Counted from the first letter of the stretch, positions 1-7,484 are shown. The stretch is 13,622 bases of DNA from JBGPRB01 sp964422155 (GCA_964422155.1 CAYQZZ010000055.1:1-13622), one strand, 5' to 3'. A program made the numbers and translations. Notes: a model not told the origin generated them from the letters alone.

Positions 1-423
1 AGCCTTCCCTAATCGGAGCATGACCTCATAACCCGCTATTACCCCCTCTATGACCCTCTTCCCATCACATTCCGTGAGTTCTCCAGCAGCGAAGGCCGCT
101 GGGAAGATAGCTACTCCGGGGTGAGCAGACGCTTCTTTATGGGTATCGTCCAGTTCCAAAGAGTGGGCTGACGTGCCATTGGCTAGAGCGGCATATTGGG
201 GAGCGGCTCTCATGTCAGTCCCAATAATTACGCTCCCTTCTGGACTTAGCCCGATATCCTTGACGAGACGATAAACGGTTTTGCTCGACTCAACACGGGA
301 ACCCCGGATGGCGACACCCAGGAAATCCAAGCAATGATATTTGACTTTATCAACTATTTCCTGAGAAAGGTCTTCATACTTCACGCTGGCAACAAATTCC
401 ACTAGCTCCCTGGTGATGCCCAT
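1..423 (-). CDS. MmgE/PrpD family dehydratase, N-terminal part (cut by window edge)
   Basis: I translated 141 codons of an open frame that runs off the left edge, about the first third of a family whose members are usually near 450 residues. The protein opens MGITRELVEFVASVKYEDLS and carries the family signature at residues 82-103: NGTSAHSLELDDTH followed by HPG, with D92-D93 and H101. The family includes 2-methylcitrate dehydratase (PrpD), cis-aconitate decarboxylase and the uncharacterised MmgE, all acting on hydroxy- or unsaturated tri- and dicarboxylates in the cytoplasm. The start is supported by a GGAGG nine bases upstream of ATG 423. It is the last gene visible in the leftward operon, 31 bases after the small beta-barrel gene. 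Family assignment is strong. The substrate cannot be told from this fragment, and prpD itself is only one option. Confidence 0.9.
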   Translation of the reverse strand, partial: MGITRELVEFVASVKYEDLSQEIVDKVKYHCLDFLGVAIRGSRVESSKTVYRLVKDIGLSPEGSVIIGTDMRAAPQYAALANGTSAHSLELDDTHKEASAHPGVAIFPAAFAAGELTECDGKRVIEGVIAGYEVMLRLGKA

Positions 424-454
424 ATTCGACTACCTCCACCTTAAGAAGCATGAT

Positions 455-769
455 TTAAGAAACGTATTCCTTTCTAACCCCCACCTCTTGACCTATGTCT
501 ACCGGCAGAGCGGTTCTCAACCTTTTATCCAGGCGAATGGTGGTTATATCCCCTCCCTTGAGCGGAACAACCTTTGCCTTTTGTGTCCAGGCACCTATTA
601 TTTCGATTATTTCTCCTTCTGAGACCCCTAATGCCACCATTGCCTCCGTACTTATAGCCGCAACACCATTTTCCTTTATATCCTCGCCCACTTTGAGGAT
701 AATTTCCTGGCCATATTGTGGTGCGGCGTAAGTTCTACCCTCTACCTTCTTGTAAAACGCATCGCGCAT
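455..769 (-). CDS. Small stand-alone protein resembling CDC48/VAT N-terminal double-psi beta-barrel
   Basis: A 104-residue protein without signal peptide or membrane segment. Residues 22-100 read like the N-terminal subdomain of archaeal VAT/CDC48. There is a strand ending LKV, a segment ISTEAMVALGVSEGEIIEI (39-57) matching the family's 'LGl..GD.VeI', then G59, a K-A-K-V-V-P strand (64-69), IRLDKRLR (78-85), and VDIGQEVGVRK (90-100) matching 'agvsiGD.VeVrk'. In CDC48 this domain binds substrates or adaptors and is followed by AAA+ ATPase domains. Here nothing follows it. A TGGAG lies 11 bases upstream of the ATG. It begins 23 bases after the iron-sulfur gene and ends 31 bases before the PrpD-like gene, so it is almost surely co-transcribed with them. 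Fold assignment is by eye. The role is unknown: an assembly factor or small subunit of the neighbouring reductase is possible, and another barrel family could also fit. Confidence 0.7.
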   Translation of the reverse strand: MRDAFYKKVEGRTYAAPQYGQEIILKVGEDIKENGVAAISTEAMVALGVSEGEIIEIIGAWTQKAKVVPLKGGDITTIRLDKRLRTALPVDIGQEVGVRKEYVS

Positions 770-792
770 CGTCGGCTAATCTCCATAGACTT

Positions 793-2307
793 TCACAGAT
801 TTTCGGCTATAAGTTCCACTATGTCTATAATCCTGATGTCATCACTGTCCCCGATACTGTCCCTAAGGTTCACCTCACACCAGGGACAGGAAGACACGAT
901 TACCGAGCTACCTGTTTCCCTGGCTTGTCTAATCCGCTCTTTCCCCATGGCTATTGACAAATCATTATTGAACAACTTTACACCGCCACCGGCACCGCAG
1001 CAGAAGGATTCGGCCTTTGTCTTGGCCATTTCGCAAAATTCAATCCCTTTGACCGCACCAATAACCTCCCTTGGTGCTTCGTGGATGCTGCAATCCCGGC
1101 TCAAGCGACAAGGGTCATGGTATGTTATCTTAGTCTCTGGCATCCTTCTCCTGATAATACCTAATTTACCTTTAGATTCGGCGATGACTTGAGCAATATG
1201 TTTAACCCTGGGCATTTCTATGCCAGCTAAGTACTTCGGGTAATCCAGGGTAAAAATCCGATAACACTCCGCACAACCGGTGATGATGGTCTTGGCTCCC
1301 CTTATCTGGAATCTATGTGCCACGTCTTGAGCATTTCTCCGGAACTCCTCCTCATCTCCCATGTTTAAGATTGGAGCACTGCAACATGGTTCATCTTCAG
1401 CGTAGTAAGCGACTTCAATCCCCAGTCTTCTCAATAAAGCTACGGCTGTCTTCAGAGTATCGCCTAATTCGAAGGATGAGAGGCAACCAGCAAAGAATAC
1501 CGTGTCCCCACTCCTGGGCAAGTCCAGCTTCTTCGCCCAATGCCACTTTGCCTCCTTCCCAAAGGGATTAGATTTCCGCTCGATGTTATCCCTTATTTCT
1601 GCCATGGGCTGAGGAATGGCCTCTTCTCTGAGGAATAGGGACCTGAGCTGCCGTATCGCCTTTTCCGGAATATCGATTCCCTTTGGGCATACATTGGTGC
1701 AAGCACCGCACTGAGTACAATTAAATAGCCCGTAATGGGCGGCCTCGGCCACCCTCCTAGCCGTATCTAACGGGTTAAAGGCGGATTTGGCCAAATGCAC
1801 GTGGTACATCGGCCCAATGAAAGTATGCCAAACTTCCCTAATTGCCGGGCACACTATCAGACAGGCCAGGCAACTAAGACATTCCGACATCTCTCTAGCC
1901 GCCAATACCTCGGACTGAGACGCTTTCGTCTCTATTTGGGAGATATCGTCGTCACGGTTCAGCCATGGTCTGAGTTCTTGAAACTGTTTCTCGGCGATAT
2001 CCCGGTCAATCACCAAGTCCTTTATAACCGGGAAATAGGGCAGGGGCTCCAAGACCATACCGTTCGCCACCGGCGCTTTGCAGGCTAGAACAGGCTTCCC
2101 GTTGGCCATTATGGTGCAGATGCCACATAAAAACTCACGACAGGACAATCGCCAGGCGATATTTGCCCCATGTTTCAAATTAATATTATCTATCGCGTGC
2201 CATATCCTCATGCCTTCATGGTGGTCAACAGAGTACTCTTCATAGTGAGGCTCATTGTCTAGCTGAGGGTCATAGCGAAATACTTTTATGTAAAATTGTT
2301 GGCCCAT
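793..2307 (-). CDS. TfrB-like iron-sulfur/CCG fusion subunit of a fumarate reductase
   Basis: A 504-residue fusion. The SdhB/FrdB-like N-terminus has a [2Fe-2S] set C56, C61, C64, C76 (CREFLCGIC...LAC). Two CxxCxxCxxxCP motifs follow (C143-C153 and C197-C207), as for [4Fe-4S] clusters. The C-terminal half has two complete HdrB-type CCG modules: C275, C308-C309, C345/C348, and C400, C436-C437, C474/C477. Their spacing fits the C-x31-39-CC-x35-36-CxxC pattern known for non-cubane [4Fe-4S] clusters. This is the architecture of subunit B of thiol:fumarate reductase from Methanothermobacter, where the CCG part takes electrons from coenzymes M and B. A bacterial donor would be another thiol, a quinol or a redox protein. 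No transmembrane helix is evident. RBS GAAGG lies seven bases before ATG 2307. It starts 47 bases after the flavoprotein gene, its obvious partner. The layout is certain; the electron donor is not. Confidence 0.9.
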   Translation of the reverse strand: MGQQFYIKVFRYDPQLDNEPHYEEYSVDHHEGMRIWHAIDNINLKHGANIAWRLSCREFLCGICTIMANGKPVLACKAPVANGMVLEPLPYFPVIKDLVIDRDIAEKQFQELRPWLNRDDDISQIETKASQSEVLAAREMSECLSCLACLIVCPAIREVWHTFIGPMYHVHLAKSAFNPLDTARRVAEAAHYGLFNCTQCGACTNVCPKGIDIPEKAIRQLRSLFLREEAIPQPMAEIRDNIERKSNPFGKEAKWHWAKKLDLPRSGDTVFFAGCLSSFELGDTLKTAVALLRRLGIEVAYYAEDEPCCSAPILNMGDEEEFRRNAQDVAHRFQIRGAKTIITGCAECYRIFTLDYPKYLAGIEMPRVKHIAQVIAESKGKLGIIRRRMPETKITYHDPCRLSRDCSIHEAPREVIGAVKGIEFCEMAKTKAESFCCGAGGGVKLFNNDLSIAMGKERIRQARETGSSVIVSSCPWCEVNLRDSIGDSDDIRIIDIVELIAENL

Positions 2308-2354
2308 GAAATTGCCTTCAAAATCTCAATCGTTGCCTTTTCCGCAGTAAGCAC

Positions 2355-4112
2355 TCACCTCTCAATTTTCCCTGAAGCCGGGAATACGGGCAGTGACACA
2401 TCATCAGGGTCCAGAAGCGTTTGCACAATTGGAGTTTTGGTTAAGACATACTGACCAGCCTTATCTTGATGAATAATTATGTTCAGCGTCCAAGCTTTAT
2501 CAGGGAAGGGATAATCCTCCCTGAAGTGACCGCATCGGCTCTCGGTCCTCATCAGTGCCGCTCGGGCCATCGCCTCCACAGATACAATCATACTCCGAAC
2601 ATCCATGGCCTCGATAAAGCTGGTATTGTAAGCCCCGGCCCTATTTCCGATTCGCGGCAAGCGCTTCTGCTTTATATCATCAAGTGCATCAAGTGCATAC
2701 TTGAGCTTTTCCTCACTTCGCGCGATTCCCACATAGTCCCAGCTTAGCTCTTTAATCTCATTCCTGATGGCAATTGGATTAATGCCATTGTCGGTCTCCA
2801 CAACCTCCAGAACCTCCTTTTCCGCTCTGGCAACTTCCTCGCCAAAGTTGGCCATATTGATTTTACGGTATGTGCCTGATAAAGCTGCCCTGCCCGCTGC
2901 CTCACCGGCAATCTTCCCCGATACCAATAAGTCAGGCAGCGAATTGGAGCCGAGCCGGTTGCCACCGTGCACTCCACCGGCGCTCTCGCCGCAGGCGTAT
3001 AAATTTTTAACCTTCGTTGTCTCCCAATTGGTATCCACCCTGATGCCACCATCCTGATAATGAGAAGACGGATAGGCAATTATAGGTTCTTTCCGAATAT
3101 CCAGCCCGTAGTTTAGCCCCCGCGTTAATACGGTGTTTAATCTTTCCTCAATTACGCTGGCGGGCAGATGGGTCACGCTCAGGTAAACACCGCCATCTTT
3201 GGTACCGCGCCCTTCCTGTACCTCAAAATAAATGCACCTCGAGGTAAAATCCCGGCAGGCAAGCTCTAATTGTTGAGGGTTATACCTTTCCATGAAACGT
3301 TCGCCGTGAATGTTATAAAGCCTGCCGCCTTCGCCGCGCACGGCCTCGGTTATCATCTGCCCGGCGATATCTTCGGGCACAATGTAGCTTGTCGGATGAA
3401 ACTGGAACACCTCCATATCCACCAGTTCCGCACCCACTTCCAGGGCCATTTTGTTACCATCGCCAACCTTACCGTAGGGAGCAATGCAATATTTAAATAT
3501 CTGACCGCTTCCGCCACAGGCAAGAATAGTAGCTTTAGCTTTAAATACCAAAAAGCTTCCTTTCCTCATATCATAAGCAACGCAACCAACAACCCTTCCC
3601 TCCTCCACCAGCAGCTTTAAGGCCAGGCAATCGTTAATGACCTCGATTCCCCTTCTTAAGACTTCACAGCAAAGCCCCCGCATCATCTCCCCGCCAGTCC
3701 GGTCACCACTAATGCAAGTTCTAGGGTAGGAATGCCCACCTAGCTGGCGCTGAAAATACTTTTGGTTATGGTCGCGGTCAAAAAGAGAACCGTAACTTTC
3801 CAACTCCTTAAATCGCTCCGGAGCATTCTGGCATACGATTTCTACCAGCTTCTGATGATTAAGCATACCTCCACCAATACAGGTATCCCGGAAATGGACT
3901 TTCCAATTATCTCTAGAATCAGCATTGCCAAAAGCCGCGGCATAACCTCCCATAGCTATTGGTGTACAGCCACCGTAACCGAAAACCCCCTTCACCACCA
4001 TAAGGGTTTTGGCGCCTATGGAATCAGCGGCAATGGCGCTCCGAGCACCCGCACCACCACCACCGACTATCAACACATCGGTCTCTATAATTGGAGCGTT
4101 CCTTATTATCAT
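2355..4112 (-). CDS. Fumarate reductase/succinate dehydrogenase-type flavoprotein (TfrA-like)
   Basis: A 585-residue FAD protein, close to the family's usual 550-600. The dinucleotide fold is at residues 12-30 (TDVLIVGGGGAGARSAIAA). The substrate-site residues of the SdhA/FrdA family are all present: H239 (QFHPT), R259 (TEAVRGEGG), H351 (HYQDGGI) and R386 (HGGNRLGSNSL). The C-terminal signature ESRCGHFREDYP is at 524-535. The position of the histidine that covalently holds FAD in SdhA/FrdA is C49 here (GCTPIAMGG), so FAD is probably non-covalent, as in TfrA and L-aspartate oxidase. The loop between H239 and E256 is longer than in SdhA and more like TfrA/NadB. L-aspartate oxidase is the main alternative, but the TfrB-like gene just downstream argues for an electron-transfer complex reducing fumarate or another enoate. 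First gene of the leftward operon. The ATG is fixed by an in-frame stop five codons upstream; GGAG sits unusually close, only three bases before it. Confidence 0.9.
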   Translation of the reverse strand: MIIRNAPIIETDVLIVGGGGAGARSAIAADSIGAKTLMVVKGVFGYGGCTPIAMGGYAAAFGNADSRDNWKVHFRDTCIGGGMLNHQKLVEIVCQNAPERFKELESYGSLFDRDHNQKYFQRQLGGHSYPRTCISGDRTGGEMMRGLCCEVLRRGIEVINDCLALKLLVEEGRVVGCVAYDMRKGSFLVFKAKATILACGGSGQIFKYCIAPYGKVGDGNKMALEVGAELVDMEVFQFHPTSYIVPEDIAGQMITEAVRGEGGRLYNIHGERFMERYNPQQLELACRDFTSRCIYFEVQEGRGTKDGGVYLSVTHLPASVIEERLNTVLTRGLNYGLDIRKEPIIAYPSSHYQDGGIRVDTNWETTKVKNLYACGESAGGVHGGNRLGSNSLPDLLVSGKIAGEAAGRAALSGTYRKINMANFGEEVARAEKEVLEVVETDNGINPIAIRNEIKELSWDYVGIARSEEKLKYALDALDDIKQKRLPRIGNRAGAYNTSFIEAMDVRSMIVSVEAMARAALMRTESRCGHFREDYPFPDKAWTLNIIIHQDKAGQYVLTKTPIVQTLLDPDDVSLPVFPASGKIER

Positions 4113-4212
4113 TTTCTCCGCCCACTAATTTGCCGAAATCTTCGTCTGCCTACGGGTTGGAATAGAAGAATCGGAATATGCTGACCTAGTAATGAACGCT
4201 GGTTTTGACTGA

Positions 4213-4241
4213 AATCTAGCACATCTTGGGGCAATGTTCAA
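4213..4241 (-). promoter_or_regulatory. Candidate sigma-70-type promoter for the reductase operon
   Basis: On the minus strand TTGAAC (4236-4241) is followed after exactly 17 bases by TAGATT (4213-4218), four of six matches to each consensus box. The transcript would start near 4206 and have a leader of roughly 95 bases. Read by eye; there is no experimental support. Confidence 0.4.
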
Positions 4242-4313
4242 TAAACTGGCGGCAGGGCAGACAGTGTAGCGTTTTCGGTAGTGGTACATTTTTTATAAGT
4301 AATTAGAACCTTC

Positions 4314-4335
4314 CTATAGCCTTCGAACTATAGTT
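4314..4335. repeat. Two CTATAG elements, one inside a 10-base palindrome (operator candidate)
   Basis: CTATAG occurs at 4314-4319 and again at 4328-4333, the second inside the perfect palindrome AACTATAGTT (4326-4335). The copies are 14 bases apart, just upstream of the weak rightward promoter boxes, where an operator would be expected. Short palindromes in A+T-rich DNA are common, so this is only suggestive. Confidence 0.3.
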
Positions 4336-4339
4336 ATGA

Positions 4340-4367
4340 TTTACTTGATAATACAAGCTAATATAAA
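4340..4367 (+). promoter_or_regulatory. Weak candidate promoter for the thiamine-diphosphate enzyme gene
   Basis: TTTACT (4340-4345) and TATAAA (4362-4367) are 16 bases apart, about 50 bases before ATG 4420. The -10-like box is good and the -35-like box poor. A second -10-like TATAAG lies at 4294-4299 without a clear partner. Confidence 0.3.
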
Positions 4368-4419
4368 ATACGCTATCAGCCCAACTCTGTTGATGCAAAC
4401 ATGAAAGGACGGTATTCAT

Positions 4420-6087
4420 ATGGTCACGATGAGTGGTGCACAATATATCGCGGAAATCTTTAAGGGATATGGTGTTACTCATGTTTTCTTTGTTCCGGCC
4501 ATACTCCACCAGGGTCTAATGGAAATGGAAAGGCAAGGTATAAAGCGGATACTGACTCATAGTGAAAAGGCGGCGGCTTATATGGCAGATGGATATTCAC
4601 GCGCTTCGCATAAGCCAGGGATTTGTATGGCACAATCCGTTGGCGCCGCCAATTTGGCGGCCGGGCTCCAAGATGCCTTTCTTGGTTTGTCCCCTGTAAT
4701 TGCAATTACTGGTCGCAGGCAATCTCTGGAGAGATACCGGCACGCCTATCAAGAAATCGAGCATAAACCCATGTTTGACGCCGTCACCAAGTTTAATGTC
4801 ACCGTTGATACCGTTGAACAATTGCCGTTGCTCCTTCGTCAGGCTTTTAGAGAGGCAGTTTCCGGAGCACCGGGACCGGTGCATCTTGAATTTCAAGGGA
4901 TCAGGGGGGAAATAATCATGGAGCAAAAGGCTGACCTAGAAGTTGTCATTGAGGAGCAATTCAACCGCTATCCTGCCTTCAGACCGGAGCCTGAGCGGGA
5001 ACTAGTCCTTAAGGCAGTAAAGGTGATTGGCCAATCTAATAGGCCAATTATCGTAGCTGGCGGAGGGGTTAAAGCCTCTCAAGCCGGTACTGAATTAGTT
5101 GAGTTTGCCGAAAGACTTTCTATGCCGGTGGTTACTTCGCTAAATGGTAAGGGAACGATTCGAGATGACCACCCTCTTGCCGTTGGTGTCGTGGGGTCGT
5201 ACTCCGCCCAGTGTGCCAATTGCGCCGTCTCCGAAGCAGACCTGGTTTTATTCGTGGGCAGCCGCACCGGCAGTCAGGTCACCAATGACTGGAAAATTCC
5301 CCGCCTGGGTACCCCTGTCATCCAAATAGACATCGACCCTTCCGAACTGGGCAGAAACTACCCGGCAAAGGTGGCCATTTTAGGAGATGCTAAAGCAACA
5401 TTACGCCGCCTGATTGAGGCAACAGAGCGCGGGGAGCCGAGGACAGACTGGCTGCAGCGCATAAATCAGGTCAAGAAACAATGGAAAGACCAGATTAAGC
5501 CAATGTACAACTCCAATAATGTGCCCATCAGACCGGAGCGCCTATGCCGGGAGATTACGGATTTCCTGCCCGAAGACGCCCTATTGATTTCAGATACCGG
5601 TCATTCCGCAATCTGGACAGGCACAATGATAGACCTGAAACATGCCGGACAAACCTATATACGGTGTGCCGGTTCTCTGGGATGGGCCTTCCCGGCAGCC
5701 GTTGGGGCTAAATGTGCTTTACCTGACAGGCCCGTAATATGCTTTACCGGGGATGGTGGATTCTGGTATCACCTGGCGGAACTGGAGACCGCCCGCCGAT
5801 ATGGTATCAACGTCTTAACAATAGTAAATAATAACCGTTCCATGAATCAGGTGAAAAGGGGGATAGAAAAAGCATACTCCGGCAGAAGTGGCCATCCAGA
5901 TGAAATATGGCAATTTACCGATATCGATTTCGCCAAGGTAGCCAAAGCCATGGGTTGCTCTGGTATACGGGTGAGAAGACCGGAAGAACTAAAAGTCGCG
6001 CTACATAAGTATCTGGCCATGGACCAACCTGCGGTAATAGATGTGGTCAGCGATATTGAGGGAATACCGCCCCCTGTTTGGAGCTGA
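4420..6087 (+). CDS. Thiamine diphosphate-dependent enzyme, acetolactate synthase/decarboxylase family
   Basis: A 555-residue cytoplasmic enzyme with the three domains of the acetolactate synthase/benzoylformate decarboxylase family. The N-terminal pyrimidine-binding domain carries the activating glutamate E49 (HSEKAAAYMADGYSR). The central domain (about 195-330) has IIVAGGGVKAS and the NGKGTIRDDHPLAVG motif. The C-terminal domain has the diphosphate/Mg motif GDGGFWYHLAELE (444-456) ending at N470-N472. Such enzymes decarboxylate a 2-oxo acid and release an aldehyde or join it to a second acceptor. ATG 4420 is preferred over ATG 4429 because AAAGGA lies ten bases upstream. No small regulatory subunit (IlvN) gene adjoins it, and no other branched-chain synthesis gene is present, so a catabolic lyase or carboligase is more likely than IlvB. 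Family certain, substrate unknown. Confidence 0.88.
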   Translation: MVTMSGAQYIAEIFKGYGVTHVFFVPAILHQGLMEMERQGIKRILTHSEKAAAYMADGYSRASHKPGICMAQSVGAANLAAGLQDAFLGLSPVIAITGRRQSLERYRHAYQEIEHKPMFDAVTKFNVTVDTVEQLPLLLRQAFREAVSGAPGPVHLEFQGIRGEIIMEQKADLEVVIEEQFNRYPAFRPEPERELVLKAVKVIGQSNRPIIVAGGGVKASQAGTELVEFAERLSMPVVTSLNGKGTIRDDHPLAVGVVGSYSAQCANCAVSEADLVLFVGSRTGSQVTNDWKIPRLGTPVIQIDIDPSELGRNYPAKVAILGDAKATLRRLIEATERGEPRTDWLQRINQVKKQWKDQIKPMYNSNNVPIRPERLCREITDFLPEDALLISDTGHSAIWTGTMIDLKHAGQTYIRCAGSLGWAFPAAVGAKCALPDRPVICFTGDGGFWYHLAELETARRYGINVLTIVNNNRSMNQVKRGIEKAYSGRSGHPDEIWQFTDIDFAKVAKAMGCSGIRVRRPEELKVALHKYLAMDQPAVIDVVSDIEGIPPPVWS

Positions 6088-6153
6088 TGTTTAAAGCCTA
6101 CCATTCATGTCATGTTGAATCATCTCTTCATCTAGAGTACAATTAACCAGCAT

Positions 6154-6173
6154 CAGGTAGACTGAATTACCTG
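6154..6173. repeat. Inverted repeat CAGGTA-N8-TACCTG before the GGQHR gene
   Basis: A perfect 6-base inverted repeat with an 8-base spacer sits in the 102-base gap after the thiamine enzyme gene. It ends five bases before the GAGGT ribosome site (6179-6183) of the next gene. It could be an operator or a small hairpin controlling that gene. Confidence 0.35.
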
Positions 6174-6189
6174 GGGTTGAGGTAAGAAG

Positions 6190-7458
6190 ATGGAAATCAA
6201 GTTCAATGAGAAGGTTATTAAGAATCAAGAGATAAAAACCACCGTTGAGGCGTTTCTCAGGGATATTGATACTGCGGAGAAAGCAAAGAACGTCCCCATT
6301 TTTATTTATCAGGACGGGGTAAAGGAGAGTTACTATATACGCTGCACAATATCAGGCGAAACCATGTCTAAAGTTATCAGCCTAGACGCTAGACTTGACC
6401 CACAAAGTGGCGAGACGTTTCGAGATAACCGTGAAGTACTGCTGACGCATAACACATTTCTTCGCATGAGAGCCGATGCTGAAAATGAACGCGAGTTCAA
6501 TGATATCATAGCCGAGTACATTACGTCCTATTTGCCGGAGAAGCCATTGAAGGTCTGGGGAGGTCAACACCGGTCCAGAGCCATAATTGACGCCTTTCTC
6601 CAGAAAAAGGTCTCGAGGTACCACGGCTTCCGTGTCTATTTCGGTCTGTCAAAAGAGCAAAGAGCTGAACTTGCTATGATATCAAACACTAACATCGCTA
6701 TATCGAATGACTTATTCGATAGACAGTTAGAAGAGACATATATGGGCCCGCATTTAAGAAGGTGGTGCAGCAAAGTTGGACTAATCAAGCCGACTGAAGA
6801 CTTCCCGGATGTTGGCTCCCACGCCGAAAGAATTACAACTCAAGGCGCCCGCAGTTTTATCGTAAATTATTTTAAAGGGAAGCAAACGGGAGAGCAGTTA
6901 AACAATGACCAACTGGATAGAAACGTATATGAACCATATCTCTGTCAATCCGGAATATTCTTAGATGAGGAATACCGGCAATTGACGGAACAAATGGGGA
7001 GTACATTGTGGGCGGACAAAGGGCTGTTGGAAGCAGGTAAAGCCTTCGCCAGACTTCATATAGCGCAGTATAAAGCAATCAAAAAAAGCAAGAGTAACTA
7101 CAGGATCTTCCGAATGAAAGCATTGACGCCTTCAGTATTATCAGCCTGGAGCTACGTCGCTGGTCTTTTGCAGTCACATCCTTCAAGGTTACAAATTCAT
7201 CTCACTGTTCCCCAACCACCAAAAGGTGTCCCTGACCCTTTAAATGCCGAAGAAATGTCTAAGTTTAAGTTTTACCAAGACATTGAAACCTATCGCGGCC
7301 TGGGGACTCGGTCCATATTGAGAGACCGCCAGAGGATGGCCCAGGTATTTCTGGCCAGGACTATTGACCCAGAAGCGACTCTTGATAGAAAATTGCTTAA
7401 TCAGGCGGTTAATCAAGCTACTGCCTTAAGATTTTTCAGCAAAGGTTACACAGCCTAG
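6190..7458 (+). CDS. Orphan protein with GGQHR motif (DGQHR/DndB- or ParB-like), function unknown
   Basis: A 422-residue soluble protein. Its recognisable part is residues 120-183: LKVWGGQHRSRAIIDAFL, then a strand HGFRVYFGLS, then AMISNTNIAISNDL. That order (G/D-GQHR-x-x-A, a strand, then an 'iN...' helix) is what I know from DGQHR proteins such as DndB, the regulator of DNA phosphorothioation genes, and more distantly from ParB/Srx-type domains. In ParB-like proteins the GxxHR loop binds a nucleotide. The rest is mostly charged helix without a motif I recognise. No dnd, parA, restriction or phage gene lies nearby, and the flanking genes are metabolic, so neighbours do not explain it. RBS GAGGT is six bases before the ATG. 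Gaps of 102 and 165 bases on either side suggest its own transcript. The gene is real. The domain name is by eye and DNA-related function is inference. Confidence 0.65.
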   Translation: MEIKFNEKVIKNQEIKTTVEAFLRDIDTAEKAKNVPIFIYQDGVKESYYIRCTISGETMSKVISLDARLDPQSGETFRDNREVLLTHNTFLRMRADAENEREFNDIIAEYITSYLPEKPLKVWGGQHRSRAIIDAFLQKKVSRYHGFRVYFGLSKEQRAELAMISNTNIAISNDLFDRQLEETYMGPHLRRWCSKVGLIKPTEDFPDVGSHAERITTQGARSFIVNYFKGKQTGEQLNNDQLDRNVYEPYLCQSGIFLDEEYRQLTEQMGSTLWADKGLLEAGKAFARLHIAQYKAIKKSKSNYRIFRMKALTPSVLSAWSYVAGLLQSHPSRLQIHLTVPQPPKGVPDPLNAEEMSKFKFYQDIETYRGLGTRSILRDRQRMAQVFLARTIDPEATLDRKLLNQAVNQATALRFFSKGYTA

Positions 7459-7484
7459 ATTTATGTCGTTTCAGTAGTAATGAT

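Larger units (their letters stand above)
4113..4419. promoter_or_regulatory. Divergent intergenic region between the reductase operon and the rightward genes
   Basis: These 307 bases separate two divergent start codons and hold no credible gene; short frames here are shadows or lack a ribosome site. The part nearest the thiamine enzyme (about 4290-4370) is A+T rich. It contains a candidate leftward promoter, a weak rightward promoter and two CTATAG elements, described separately. A shared regulator acting here would be expected, but no regulator gene lies in the window. Confidence 0.6.

Noticed and set aside
716..1192. Rightward 158-codon frame opposite the TfrB-like gene
   Set aside because: Its composition is that of an antisense shadow, while the opposite strand carries the full cysteine motifs of a known family.
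2355..4112. L-aspartate oxidase (NadB) as identity of the flavoprotein
   Set aside because: Scaffold and non-covalent FAD would fit, but the adjacent Fe-S/CCG partner and the absence of nadA or nadC favour a reductase complex.
4345..4367. TTGATA paired with TATAAA as promoter
   Set aside because: Spacing is only 11 bases, too short for a sigma-70 promoter. The weaker TTTACT box with a 16-base spacer was kept instead.
4303..4509. Leftward 68-codon frame in the divergent gap
   Set aside because: It overlaps the start of the thiamine enzyme gene antisense, has no ribosome site and resembles no family.
4420..6087. Biosynthetic acetolactate synthase IlvB
   Set aside because: No ilvN, ilvC or leu genes adjoin it. 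Family motifs alone do not separate IlvB from related lyases and carboligases.
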